Assembly: GCF_016804325.1 (NCBI RefSeq)
Contig: NZ_CP043627.1
Coordinates: forward strand, 1,427,501-1,491,500
DNA from: Methylobacterium aquaticum
Lineage (GTDB): Bacteria; Pseudomonadota; Alphaproteobacteria; Rhizobiales; Beijerinckiaceae
Length of the DNA: 64,000 nt
Direction: 5' to 3'
Shown: positions 47,745 to 56,677 of the stretch, piece by piece
Numbering within the stretch: position 1 is the first letter of the stretch
How the letters are laid out: each line of letters starts with the position of its first letter
Notes under the pieces: model-generated
Told to the model about the DNA's origin: nothing
Databases searched by the model: none
The model's input: the letters and a program-made list of their open reading frames with translations, nothing else
Position numbers and translations under genes: made by a program

Positions 47745-47804
47745 GGTAATTTATGTTCCTGTGTTTCGAAATCGATGCAGATTTACTGCACATAAATATC
47801 CTAA

Positions 47805-48542
47805 TTATGGCATATCTATTATACCACCACGAGATTCTATGTTATTTAATAATGCCCTTATTTCAGATATCTTAAATTGGATCTGAGTTTTCATTTTATC
47901 TGAGATGCCTCCGCGCTTGATAATTTCTATGGGGTCGATCGAGATCGGGTCGGCAGTAAGCGCTTCACCCGTCTCGGCAACATAGAGCTTGATTGACTTC
48001 ATCGCGCCGATGAGCGCAAGATTCACCTCGAAGCCGTGATGCCCGTTCCCAACCTCTGCTTCCTTGAGATCAGCGCGGTACTTATTCGCGATCACCGGGA
48101 CCGTCTTGCCGTTGTCGCCCGTAGCTCGCAGCAACACCGTGGTATAAGGACGGTGAGTATCTTGTACCCACCCGATCACGGCGAGGGAATCGACTCTATC
48201 GATGTGCCATCGCCAGCGGGAAGGCTCTTCATTGATGACTGGTCCAGCAGGGCCGCTCAGAACTATCTGCACAATACCGAGCACATCCTGCGTCTCGAAA
48301 ACCCTAACGGTGACGTCACCGGACTCGCTATGCCACCCACTCAGATCAAGATTGAACGCATGCGCACCGTCGCCGAGGCCGGCCTCAAGAAGATCTTGCC
48401 GGAACTCGTTTGCCGGCGCGCGCGCGGACTGGCCTGAATGAGAAACAGCCTCAACAGTCAAGCATCGCTGTGGATCCGATACATCGCAGACCCAGCCTGC
48501 GATCTTAGATTCTCCTACGAGATCAATATTATATTTTAACAA
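47805..48542 (-). CDS. Two-repeat protein associated with a polysaccharide locus
   Basis: Protein of 245 residues made of two related units. Unit 1 (about 12-70) contains IAGWVCDVSDP and ANEFRQDLLEAGLGDGAHAF. Unit 2 (about 120-180) contains VIGWVQDTHRP and ANKYRADLKEAEVGNGHHGF. The shared pattern is GWV.D, then AN.yR.DL.eA.iG.G.hgF. Each unit is probably a small beta-sandwich. The last 40 residues form a charged helix. Similar units occur next to glycosyltransferase domains in rhizobial surface-polysaccharide proteins, but their function is unknown to me. It lies just upstream of the glycosyltransferase gene and has low GC. Confidence 0.6.
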   Translation of the reverse strand: MLKYNIDLVGESKIAGWVCDVSDPQRCLTVEAVSHSGQSARAPANEFRQDLLEAGLGDGAHAFNLDLSGWHSESGDVTVRVFETQDVLGIVQIVLSGPAGPVINEEPSRWRWHIDRVDSLAVIGWVQDTHRPYTTVLLRATGDNGKTVPVIANKYRADLKEAEVGNGHHGFEVNLALIGAMKSIKLYVAETGEALTADPISIDPIEIIKRGGISDKMKTQIQFKISEIRALLNNIESRGGIIDMP

Positions 48543-48719
48543 TTTCGGTATCTCCTTTGAGATATTGTCAATGATATGGTGATTTACCTGATAACCACTA
48601 CTCGGTTGCGCCGATAGAATTCATCCATCATGTTCCGGACTTGTAAATCATTCCTGCGGCCTTCCCCATTCTCATACATCTACCGCAATGCTCCCGAAGA
48701 AGCCAGATCGCGGGACGCT
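48543..48719. other. AT-rich then GC-rich intergenic region
   Basis: About 175 bases that should carry the promoter of the minus-strand two-repeat and glycosyltransferase genes (low-GC stretch at about 48543-48660). No gene seen. The right part grades into IS66 remnant sequence and marks the end of the low-GC island. Confidence 0.4.
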
Positions 48720-49200
48720 CGGCGATAGGGCTTCCGGATCTCGGGCAGAGCCGAGATCTAAGCCCGCGCCGGTGTCGAACTGGCAACCTCGACGTTCTCG
48801 GGTTGGCTCGGTGCGACCGCGGCGCCTCTGCGGCCGCTGACCTGAATACGATCTCTGCTCGGGCTTGGCGCTCGTCCTCGTCGACCTCCAGCGCCTCGAT
48901 GGCGACGTTCGAGCTGCCTGCCGCCTGGAGCCCGCGATCGCCGGTCCGACGATGTACAGCGGCGCGCGCTAGTTGATTGCCTTCAGCCGCATGGCGATCT
49001 GGGCCGGCGTCAGCGCCGGCGCGGTACCGGGGGGGCCGGCCAGACGTAGCAGCCCGTCTCCAGGCGCTCGGCGAACAGGCGCAGCCCTTGGCCGCCCCAC
49101 CACAACACCATAATCGGACGGCCCGTCCGGCCGCGTGACACGAAGGCCTGGCCCGAGAACGGATCGCGCCCCAGATGGCTTTGGACGAGAGCGGTCAGGC
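48720..49200 (-). pseudogene. IS66 TnpB C-terminus and TnpC N-terminus remnant
   Basis: On the minus strand, SHLGRDPFSGQAFVSRGRTG, then VLWWGGQGLRLFAERLE, then LTPAQIAMRLKAIN match the C-terminal half of IS66 TnpB. One base is missing in the C7 run at 49029-49035. A TAG follows where the family has Trp (usually IDWRAP), and RAP follows in frame. Further downstream (48720-48968) an Ala/Arg/Glu-rich stretch resembles the N-terminus of TnpC. The N-terminal half of TnpB is absent. It is a decayed element on the right edge of the island. Confidence 0.65.
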
Positions 49201-49546
49201 TGTCTGCGGACACCTCCGAGACGCTCGTTTCGGGCGGGGAAGGTGTTTGATGACGCAGGCTGCCGGCTCCGATCGCCCCGAGCAGACCGCCCCCTACGGC
49301 GACCTCGGCTGACGTCTCGCTCCGGCTCGACGCCGTCACCCTTCCAGGCATGAGGCGAGATCTCCCAGCGGACAGCAGGTTCCGTTCCTGCTCGGCCGCG
49401 CCTTCTATCCGGTTCTCGTTCGTCGGCCCTCAGGTGCGCTCCACGCGTCCTCCCCACGGTCGGTCGCCCTAGTTGCGCGTCACTTCGTTCGCCGTGGCCA
49501 GCTCACGGAGGTACGTCCACCCTCGAGAACGCGCCCATGCTGGGCG

Positions 49547-49585
49547 CATCACGAAAAAACGGCGCGGGCCTCGAAGGCCCGCGCC
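49547..49585 (-). terminator. Rho-independent terminator of glnII
   Basis: GGCGCGGGCC at 49561-49570 and GGCCCGCGCC at 49576-49585 form a perfect 10-bp stem with loop TCGAA. On the minus strand it is followed by GTTTTTTCGT. It lies about 30 bases after the glnII stop codon and is a strong terminator. Confidence 0.88.
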
Positions 49586-49614
49586 GCTCACTCTCTTACC
49601 GGTCTCGAGGAGGC

Positions 49615-50648
49615 TCAGGCCGCGGCCGAGACCTCGGTCGGGACGGTCGAGATGGTCTTCAGGATCTGCGAGGCAATCTGGTAGGGGTCGCCCATCGAGT
49701 TCGGGCGGCGATCCTCGAGGTAGCCCTTGTAGCCGTTGTTGACGAAGCTGTGGGGCACGCGGATCGAGGCGCCGCGGTCGGCCACGCCCCAGCTGAAGGT
49801 GTGGATCGAGGCGGTCTCGTGCTTGCCGGTCAGCCGCATGTGGTTGTCCGGGCCGTAGACGGCGATGTGGTCCTCACGGGCATCGCCGAAGGCCGACATC
49901 AGCTTCTCGAAATACGCCTTGCCGCCGACTTCGCGCATGTACGAGGTCGAAAAGTTGGCGTGCATGCCCGAGCCGTTCCAGTCGGTGTCGCCGAGCGGCT
50001 TGCAGTGGTACTCGATGTCGATCTCGTACTTCTCGCAGAGGCGCTGCATTAGGTAGCGCGCCATCCACATCTCGTCGGCGGCCCGCTTGGAGCCCTTCCC
50101 GAAGATCTGGAACTCCCACTGGCCCTTCGCCACCTCGGCGTTGATGCCCTCGTGGTTGATGCCGGCGGCGAGGCAGAGGTCGAGATGCTCCTCGACGATC
50201 TGGCGGGCGACCGAGCCGACGTTCGAGTAGCCGACGCCGGTGTAGTACGGGCCCTGCGGCGCCGGGTAGCCGGTCTCGGGGAAGCCGAGCGGGCGGCCGT
50301 TCTTGTAGAAGAAGTATTCCTGCTCGAAGCCGAACCAGGCGCCCTCGTCGTCCAGGATGGTGGCGCGCTTGTTCGACGGGTGCGGGGTGACGCCGTCCGG
50401 CATCATGACTTCGCACAGGACCAGGACGCCGTTGGTGCGGGCCGGGTCGGGGAAGTGGCGGACGGGCTTCAGCACGCAATCCGACGAGCTGCCCTCGGCC
50501 TGCTGGGTCGAGCTGCCGTCGAAGCCCAGAGCGGAAGCTGCTCGAGGGTCGGGAAGCTGTCGAAAGCCTTGATCTGGGTCTTGCCGCGAAGGTTCGGGGT
50601 CGGGGTGTAACCATCGAGCCAAATATACTCGAGCTTGTATTTGGTCAT
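49615..50648 (-). CDS. glnII: Type II glutamine synthetase, one frameshift
   Basis: GSII (eukaryote-like) glutamine synthetase that joins ammonia and glutamate using ATP. One added G at the run 50525-50527 (coding strand CTCTGGGCTTC) gives 344 residues, the normal length. Motifs include LEYIWLDGYTPTPNLRGKTQ at the N-terminus, LWGFDGSSTQQAEG after repair, GFEQEYFFYKNGRPLGFP, AGINHEGINAEVAKGQWEFQ, DTDWNGSGMHANFSTSYMR and RGASIRVPHSFVNNGYKGYL. The start ATG at 50646-50648 follows GAGAGACGCGAG. A sigma-54-type promoter lies about 80 bases upstream and a terminator follows. GSII supplements GSI under nitrogen limitation in rhizobia and relatives. Confidence 0.93.
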
Positions 50649-51051
50649 CTCGCGTCTCTCTATCAGGTTCCGATGGAGCCCGTGATTCCTCGTGGCGCCC
50701 ATCACCCGCCAGCGGCATCCCTACGCTAGCAGGTCCCGTGCCAAACCGTCGTCGAGGGCGGAACGATCGTCGGAACGAGGCGTTGCCGACCGCTCGGGCC
50801 CGAAGGGACGCCCCTGCGGCACTCATCCGTCACCGGCGACGGACTTCACTGCCCGGTTGCGCGCCAGGGCGCCATGACGCCCAACCACGCGCCACACCCG
50901 CCAAGTCGTGCCCCGACGCAAGCGCAGGCATGCACGAATTATAGCCAATCACTGATTTTTCCGTAGTCAGCCCGCGCATTCCCCGGGCACACTCCGTTAC
51001 GATCTCAGAGGCCGCAGCGGCGACGCGACGGCCCTCACGGGAGGCCCCTCG
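50649..51051. other. Intergenic region upstream of glnII
   Basis: About 400 bases containing the glnII promoter (see the separate entry at 50728-50743). Near 50940-50965 there is a short AT-rich stretch (ATAGCCAATCACTGATTTTT). It could hold an upstream activator site or the promoter of the following small plus-strand gene. No gene is supported. Confidence 0.5.
50728..50743 (-). promoter_or_regulatory. Sigma-54-type promoter for glnII
   Basis: The minus strand reads TGGCACGGGACCTGCT, against the RpoN consensus TGGCACG-N4-TTGCW. GG (-24) and GC (-12) are present with correct spacing; only the first T of TTGC is changed. It ends about 80 bases before the glnII ATG. Control of glnII by NtrC and sigma-54 is well established in rhizobia, which supports the call. 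Confidence 0.75.
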
Positions 51052-51240
51052 ATGAGCACCACCGCACCGCGCACCACCGCGACGATCTACGCTTTCCCGG
51101 CCGGCGGCCGCAGACGCGGCGGCCGCAACGACTGGACGATGCCCGCACCGGCGGCGCGGGAGCGCGGCCCGGCGATCATGCCGGCCAGCGGCGGCTACCA
51201 CGACGAGGCGATCCGCGAGGAGCGCGCGCGCAAGCCGTAG
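51052..51240 (+). CDS. Small conserved protein with an IYAFPxGGR motif
   Basis: Protein of 62 residues, basic, with ATIYAFPAGGRRRGGRNDWT near the N-terminus and an acidic/basic tail (HDEAIREERARKP). The ATG at 51052 follows CGGGAGGCCCC, a good ribosome-binding site. I recall similar small proteins in Methylobacterium, of unknown function. It is likely a real gene. No membrane segment is present. Confidence 0.7.
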   Translation: MSTTAPRTTATIYAFPAGGRRRGGRNDWTMPAPAARERGPAIMPASGGYHDEAIREERARKP

Positions 51241-51337
51241 CGCCCTATCACGCGGATCATTGATGGGAGATTGCGTCGGTGTTCTCACTCCGTCGCCCTG
51301 AGTCGCTCGAACGGTCCCCGGCGTTACTGGGGACCAT

Positions 51338-51862
51338 TTATTTAGAATCGCGAAAAATTTCATCAATTTTCTGATTTAAACGGCCTTCTAATACTGCACA
51401 CTCAATGCCAAAATTATCGCGGTTTATCTTCATCAAATTCTCAAATCCAACATTTATCGCAATTATTTGATGTTTTTCAGTGGCTAAAATCAATAATTTA
51501 TCAAACAAATCGAGGCAATCTCCTTTCGATAATGCATTTACCGCCAAATCACAATACATTAAAGCAAAATTACTTTCTGAAAATTTTCCAAAATTTCTCG
51601 ATATATTATATATAAATGCCCTCAAATCAAAATAATCGAATATTTCTTCGACTCCAGAAAATATATAAAAAATGGCATCTGAGCCGTCCGAATTATATAT
51701 GTATTCGCTGCTCAAAAATTCGTTCATGAAACTTAAAAGCACGGGATCGGCCTTATCTTGCCCAAATATACAATCATTAGACAACGCGATGACTTCAGAA
51801 ATCAAGTACTGCGCAGAAACCGCCTTTAATCGAGAAAAGCTCAGAATTTGTTGAAAGTTCAT
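51338..51862 (-). CDS. AT-rich orphan protein
   Basis: Protein of 174 residues starting MNFQQILSFSRLKAVSAQYL. It is rich in Phe, Ile, Asn, Asp and Ser, mildly acidic, and appears mostly helical; DYFDLRAFIYNISRNFGKF and GDCLDLFDKLLILATEKHQI are examples. No family is recognised. Its GC content is about 32%, half that of its neighbours, so it was gained recently from a distant source. The ATG at 51860-51862 has a GGGGGC before it. The gene sits between two core-like genes with no flanking integrase or repeat. An immunity or defence function is possible but has no support in the sequence. Confidence 0.75.
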   Translation of the reverse strand: MNFQQILSFSRLKAVSAQYLISEVIALSNDCIFGQDKADPVLLSFMNEFLSSEYIYNSDGSDAIFYIFSGVEEIFDYFDLRAFIYNISRNFGKFSESNFALMYCDLAVNALSKGDCLDLFDKLLILATEKHQIIAINVGFENLMKINRDNFGIECAVLEGRLNQKIDEIFRDSK

Positions 51863-51904
51863 GCTGCCCCCAGCATCAAGCGCAATGTTTGCCTAGGATA
51901 CAAC

Positions 51905-52834
51905 CTACTCGCCGAAGATCGACCAGCCGAGGCGCTTCGTCAGCCGCTCCAGGGCGATGCGCCCGAGATGGGAATTGCCGGCGGCGTCGAGCCCCGGCGC
52001 CCAGACGGCGATCGAGGCCTTCCCCGGCGCCACCGCCAGAATGCCGCCGCCGACGCCGCTCTTGCCCGGCAGGCCGACCCGGTAGGCGAACTCGCCCGAG
52101 CCGTCGTAATGGCCGCAGGTCAGCATGACGGCGTTGATGCGCTTGGCCCGCTCGGCCTGCACCACCGACAGGCCGGTGCTGGGATCGCGCCCGGAATGGG
52201 CGAGGAACCGGCCCGCCACCGCGAGCTGCCGGCAGGTCATGCTGATGGCGCAGTGGTGGAAATAGACCCCAAGCGTGTACTCGACCGGATTGTCGATCAC
52301 CCCGAACGACTTCATGTAGTTGGCGAGCGCCACGTTGCGGAATCCGGTGCGCTGCTCGGACGCCGCCACCGCCTCGTCGATGGTGATGGTGCCGTCCTGC
52401 GCCAGGTACTGCATGAAGCGCAGGATCTCGCCCAGGGCTTCGCGCGGCTGGTGGCCCGACAGGATCAGGTCGGTGACGGCGATGGCGCCGGCATTGATGA
52501 ACGGGTTGCGGGGGATGCCGCGCTCGTATTCGAGCTGCACGACCGAGTTGAACGGGCTGCCCGAGGGCTCGCGCCCGACCCGCCGCCACAGCTTGTCGCC
52601 GACCATGCCGAGCGCCAGCGTCAGGGTGAAGACCTTCGAGATGCTCTGGATCGAGAACGGCACGTCGCAATCGCCCGCCGCCGCCACCGTTCCGTCGGCG
52701 CCGATCACCGCGAGGCCGAAATGGCCGGGATCGACCCGGGCGAGTTCCGGGATGTAGCGCGCCACCTCGCCGCGATCGGTCCGCTGGCGCATCTCGTCGG
52801 CGATCTCGCTGACGACGGTTTCGAGGTTCGGCAC
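51905..52834 (-). CDS. glsA: Glutaminase
   Basis: Serine-dependent glutaminase of 309 residues that converts glutamine to glutamate and ammonia. The beta-lactamase-like SxxK site is in [16 protein letters not shown] (about 63-78). Other motifs are [14 protein letters not shown], the ANYMKSFG region, [15 protein letters not shown] and [20 protein letters not shown]. The start is placed at the GTG 52834 ([17 protein letters not shown]), where homology begins; a longer frame to 52957 reads as low-complexity extension. No strong ribosome-binding site is visible. It is near glnII, so glutamine synthesis and breakdown genes are neighbours, separated by an AT-rich orphan. Confidence 0.9.
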   Translation of the reverse strand: MPNLETVVSEIADEMRQRTDRGEVARYIPELARVDPGHFGLAVIGADGTVAAAGDCDVPFSIQSISKVFTLTLALGMVGDKLWRRVGREPSGSPFNSVVQLEYERGIPRNPFINAGAIAVTDLILSGHQPREALGEILRFMQYLAQDGTITIDEAVAASEQRTGFRNVALANYMKSFGVIDNPVEYTLGVYFHHCAISMTCRQLAVAGRFLAHSGRDPSTGLSVVQAERAKRINAVMLTCGHYDGSGEFAYRVGLPGKSGVGGGILAVAPGKASIAVWAPGLDAAGNSHLGRIALERLTKRLGWSIFGE

Positions 52835-53024
52835 GGATCGGCAATCCCGGACTTGAAGACGAAGCGCGGCCTTAAGCCTGCAAGTTCGAGGCCTCAAGCC
52901 GGCGGCGAAAAGTTCCGCACCTGACGCGAGAGATTTCGCGCGATTGATTGGCACCAACGCGAATTATTGCGAGTTGACGCTGCGACCGATCGAGAGCGCG
53001 GTCGGAAGGGCGGGAGCGACGGGA

Positions 53025-53978
53025 TTGAGTCGGGACGGGACCATCGCGATCATCGGGGCGGGCATCGCCGGTGCCGCGGCGGCGCGCCGGCTGTACGAGG
53101 CGGGACGGCGGGTCACCGTGCTCGACAAGGGCCGAGCGCCCGGCGGCCGGATGGCGACGCGGCGCGGCCCGGACGGTTTGCGCTTCGACCACGGTGCCCA
53201 ATATTTCACCGCCCGCGACCCGCGCTTCATCGCGCGAGTGGACGACTGGACGGCGCGAGGCGTCGCGGCGCCCTGGGGCGGAGCGGACAGGCATATCGGC
53301 ACGCCCGGCATGGCCGCGCCCGTGCGGGACCTCCTCGACGGCCTCGACGTCCGTTGCGGCCGTGCGGTCGGTCGCCTGGTACGGGACGGGCGGGACTGGC
53401 GCCTGGCGGAAGCCGACGGCACCGCGCTCTCGGACGGCGCGGCGTTCTCGGCCGTGCTCCTGACCTGCCCGTCGCCCCAGAGCCTCGCGCTCCTCGACGG
53501 CGCGGGCCAGGCCCTGCCCGGTTTGGCGGAGGTGGCCTATGCCGCGTGCTGGACCCTGATGCTGGCGCATGACGGCCCTCCCCTGCCCGGTGGACCTTTC
53601 CGCGAGGACCGGGATCCCACGGCGGCGATCGCCTGGATCGCCGGGAACGGGGACAAGCCGGGGCGCGACGGCAGCGGGACGATCGTGGCCCATGCCTCGC
53701 CGGCCTGGTCGCGGGCCAACCTCGAATGCGGGGCGGACGATGTCGCCGAACGGCTGGCCACGGCCCTCCGGGCCATCGTTCCGCTCGGCGAGATCCGCCA
53801 CCGTGCCGCCCATCGCTGGCGCTATGCCGCGGTCGAGCGGGCGGTCGGCGAAGCCTGCCTGTTCGCGCCGGATGCCGGCCTCGGCTTTGCCGGCGACGGC
53901 TGCCTCGGGCCCCGGGTGGAATTCGCTTACCTGAGCGGCCTGGCGCTGGCCGAGCGCGTGCTCGCGGAGGCGGCATGA
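53025..53978 (+). CDS. Renalase-like FAD-dependent oxidoreductase
   Basis: Flavoprotein of 317 residues. The Rossmann dinucleotide motif is IAIIGAGIAGAAAARRLYEA (about 6-25), followed by LDKGRAPGGRMATRR and FDHGAQYFTARDPRF, features of renalase and related amine oxidase-like proteins. The C-terminal flavin-binding segment reads AGDGCLGPRVEFAYLSGLAL. The reaction is unknown; bacterial renalases oxidise 2- or 6-dihydro-NAD(P) isomers. The start is uncertain: no ATG fits, and TTG 53025 has GGGAGC upstream. A promoter may be shared with the divergent glutaminase gene. Confidence 0.8.
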   Translation: MSRDGTIAIIGAGIAGAAAARRLYEAGRRVTVLDKGRAPGGRMATRRGPDGLRFDHGAQYFTARDPRFIARVDDWTARGVAAPWGGADRHIGTPGMAAPVRDLLDGLDVRCGRAVGRLVRDGRDWRLAEADGTALSDGAAFSAVLLTCPSPQSLALLDGAGQALPGLAEVAYAACWTLMLAHDGPPLPGGPFREDRDPTAAIAWIAGNGDKPGRDGSGTIVAHASPAWSRANLECGADDVAERLATALRAIVPLGEIRHRAAHRWRYAAVERAVGEACLFAPDAGLGFAGDGCLGPRVEFAYLSGLALAERVLAEAA

Positions 53979-54285
53979 CGATCCGGCCCGCTTCCGGTGC
54001 TCCGGCCCGGGCTTCCGTCAAGGTGCGGGAGCACACCGCCCGTCCGGGACGGCCGGGGCATCGTCCACCAGGGTGCGTGTCCCGCCACATCGGGACCATC
54101 GTTCCGCCCAAAGGCGGTGCGACACCTCTTCCAACCGGGATGGCCCCATCCCGAAAGCCGGCGCCGCCGGACCTCGTAGGTCGGAGCCCTCCGGCCTCGT
54201 CCCCAGCCACAGGGAGCCCGTGAACCGGGACCGGGAGGCGCATAGCCTCCGCGGTTCTCCTCGAAACCTTTCATGTCGGGTGAGT

Positions 54286-54432
54286 ATGATGTCTGATGCG
54301 TCCCTTTTCCTCCATATCGCGCTGTCGCTGAGCTTCGTGGGCCTCGTCGGCCTCGGAATCGGCAAGGCCCTCGACGCCTGGGTGCGACTGGCCCCGAACG
54401 GCGCCGACGACGACGGCGCGCTGGCGGAGTAG
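54286..54432 (+). CDS. Small single-helix membrane protein
   Basis: Peptide of 48 residues with one hydrophobic helix (SLFLHIALSLSFVGLVGLGI) and an acidic tail. Two start codons lie side by side at 54286 and 54289. No family is recognised. It lies in the gap before the cinA-like gene, 42 bases upstream, and may be co-transcribed with it. A weak GGGTGAG precedes the ATG. Confidence 0.45.
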   Translation: MMSDASLFLHIALSLSFVGLVGLGIGKALDAWVRLAPNGADDDGALAE

Positions 54433-54474
54433 GGCCCGACCGGATAGGTTTCCCCTTCGGCAGGAGGACGCTGC

Positions 54475-54972
54475 TTGCGCGAGTTGTTTGACAGGGCCGG
54501 CCGTATCGCCGCCCGGCTCACCGCCCGGCGGGAGACCGTCGCGGTGGCCGAGTCCTCCGCTGGCGGCCTCGTCTCCGCGGCCCTGCTCGCGGTGCCGGGC
54601 GCCTCGGCCTATTATCTCGGCGGCGCGGTGATCTACACCGCCCAGGCCCGCGAGGCCCTGATCGGCCTCGACGCGGCCGGGATGGAAGGCCTGCGTAGCG
54701 CGAGCGAACCCTACGCCGAGCGTGCGGCGACCCTGGTGCGGGAGCGTCACGGCGCGGTCTGGGGGCTGTGCGAGACCGGCGCCGCGGGACCGGGCGGCAA
54801 CCGCTACGGCGATGCGGCGGGCCATACCTGCCTCGCCGTCGTCGGTCCGGTGACGCTCCGGCGGACCCTGGAGACCGGCGCCAGCGACCGCGCCGGCAAC
54901 ATGGAGGCCTTCGCGGCCGCCATGCTCGACGCTTTCCTGGATGCCCTCTTGGAGGCGGACCGGGCCCCGTAA
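54475..54972 (+). CDS. CinA C-terminal domain (NMN amidase-type) protein
   Basis: Protein of 165 residues related to PncC, which deamidates nicotinamide mononucleotide in NAD recycling. The N-terminal ETVAVAESSAGGLVSAALLA (about 19-38) is the family signature with the catalytic Ser. ASAYYLGGAVIYT and CETGAAGPGGNRYGDAAGHT follow. It has only the amidase domain and lacks the MoCF-like CinA N-domain. The start is the TTG at 54475, preceded by CAGGAGGACGC. It ends 16 bases from the convergent binding-protein gene. Confidence 0.88.
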   Translation: MRELFDRAGRIAARLTARRETVAVAESSAGGLVSAALLAVPGASAYYLGGAVIYTAQAREALIGLDAAGMEGLRSASEPYAERAATLVRERHGAVWGLCETGAAGPGGNRYGDAAGHTCLAVVGPVTLRRTLETGASDRAGNMEAFAAAMLDAFLDALLEADRAP

Positions 54973-54988
54973 GGGGCTCAGCCGTCGA

Positions 54989-56266
54989 TCAGCTCGGCCG
55001 CTCCATCTTGCACGTGGTCGGCAGCAGCGTATCCTTGGTCTGGACCTCGCCGGCCTTCTTCCAGCCCCAGCCGGTGCCCTCCTCGTCGAAGCGCATGCCG
55101 GGCTCCATCGGGCCGAAGGACGAGACGAACATCGTCTGGAAATACTGGTGGTCGTCGGGCCGCACGAAACCCTCGCTGCCGACATACGGCTTGATGCGGA
55201 CCTGTTCGAGCCTCGCGGCCACCTTGCGCGCCTCGGACGAGCCGGCCTCCTGCATGGCGATCAACAGGGCGTTCATCGCGTTGAAGGCGCGCGGATAGGT
55301 CGAGCCGATGCCGGTGCGGGCCCGGAACGCGGCCTCGAACTCCTGGGTCGCGGCGTCGCCCTCGTTGGCGCCGCCCTGCTTGACCTCGAACACCCGGTGG
55401 GCGAGGCCGGTCTGGCGCACCACGGTGGGCGCGCCGGTGCCGCCGGCATAGTAGGTGTAGAAGCTCGCCTGGAGCCCCGCCTCCGCGGCGGCCTTGAGCA
55501 GCAGGTTGATGTCCTGCGCCCAGTTGCCGGTGATGACCGAATCCGCCCCGGAGGCGCGGATCTTGGTGACGTAGGGCGCGAAGTCGTTGACCTTCTGCAA
55601 CGGCGTCACCTCGTCGCCGACGATCTCGATGTCGGGCCGCTTCGCCTTCAGCATCGCCCGGGCCTGCTGGCGCACCGACTGGCCGAACGAGTAATCCTGG
55701 TTGATCAGGTAGACCTTCTTGATCTCGGGCCGCGTCTTCATGAAGTTCGTCAGCGCCTCCATCTTGATGTCCGAATTGGCATCGAAGCGGAAATGCCAGA
55801 AATTGCACTTCTCGTTGGTCAGCGACGGATCGACGGCGGAGTAATTGATGTAGATGACCTGGCGGCTCGGGTTGCGCTCGTTGTGCTTGGCGACGAAATC
55901 GGTGAGCGCGGCCGCCGCCGAGGAGCCGTTGCCCTGCACCAGCACCCGGGCGCCGGCATCGATGCCCTTCTGGGCGGCGATCAGGGTCTCCTGCGGGTTG
56001 ACCTTGTTGTCATAGGCCAGCACCTCGAAGCGGAACTGCTTCTGGCGGGCGTTCAGCACCTCGGCCATGTACTGGAAATGGCGCAGGCCGGCCTCGCCGG
56101 TCGGCGCGCCGCCGCCGGAGAGCGGATCGATGAAGGCGATCTTCACGACCTCCTGCTTGGCCGCCTCCTGTGCGGCGGCCGGGCCGGGGAGCGCCAGGAT
56201 CGCGGACGGGCCGCATAGGGACACGGCGATGACGGCGCCACGCAGCGCCTCGCGGATGGACGTCAT
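54989..56266 (-). CDS. Branched-chain amino acid-type ABC substrate-binding protein
   Basis: Periplasmic binding protein of 425 residues of the LivJ family. A signal peptide (GAVIAVSLCGPSAILALPGP, cleaved near AAAQE) is followed by VKIAFIDPLSGGGAPTGEAG at the start of the mature part. The ligand lobes include VLVQGNGSSAAAALTDFVAK, KVYLINQDYSFGQSV and YAGGTGAPTVVRQTG. No liv permease or ATPase genes are adjacent, so it either joins a transporter encoded elsewhere or serves as a chemosensor. The ligand may be an amino acid, amide or aromatic acid; sequence does not say. Confidence 0.9.
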   Translation of the reverse strand: MTSIREALRGAVIAVSLCGPSAILALPGPAAAQEAAKQEVVKIAFIDPLSGGGAPTGEAGLRHFQYMAEVLNARQKQFRFEVLAYDNKVNPQETLIAAQKGIDAGARVLVQGNGSSAAAALTDFVAKHNERNPSRQVIYINYSAVDPSLTNEKCNFWHFRFDANSDIKMEALTNFMKTRPEIKKVYLINQDYSFGQSVRQQARAMLKAKRPDIEIVGDEVTPLQKVNDFAPYVTKIRASGADSVITGNWAQDINLLLKAAAEAGLQASFYTYYAGGTGAPTVVRQTGLAHRVFEVKQGGANEGDAATQEFEAAFRARTGIGSTYPRAFNAMNALLIAMQEAGSSEARKVAARLEQVRIKPYVGSEGFVRPDDHQYFQTMFVSSFGPMEPGMRFDEEGTGWGWKKAGEVQTKDTLLPTTCKMERPS

Positions 56267-56677
56267 GCTTCCTCTCCTCTCGGCCGCGATCGTCTCTGGC
56301 TCGAAGTCCGGCGTCGCGTTGCCAAACGGGAGAGTCCGGCGCGGAGGAGAGAGCCGTCAAGGAGAAACTGCGCCCGCTCGCCCTCATCCGCATTTTACAG
56401 GTGAGATTCACTCGATTGCTCAGTATTCACGCGCGAATGACCTTGTAGACGCCCTCAGGCTGGAATCATTATAATCATGATGACGCCGCGTTCCGGACTT
56501 GAATCGTTGACACGGTCTTCGTTCGGGCCATAAGCGTCGGCACGACGAGGGATATCGGCCGGCGATCTTGCGGCGGTGAGCGCTCGGCACGGCGTGCGAC
56601 GCGGGAATACGATCCATGATTCTACCCGGCCCGGTGCTCGCGACGACCGTCGTCCCACCCGATACGGGCTCCTGCCG
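56267..56677. other. Intergenic region between divergent genes
   Basis: About 410 bases that should carry promoters for the binding-protein gene (minus) and the PepSY gene (plus). An AT-rich stretch, GAATCATTATAATCATGATG, lies at about 56463-56482 and has partial dyad symmetry. It could be an operator; I cannot assign it to Fur, Irr or another regulator. Nothing coding is supported. Confidence 0.4.
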
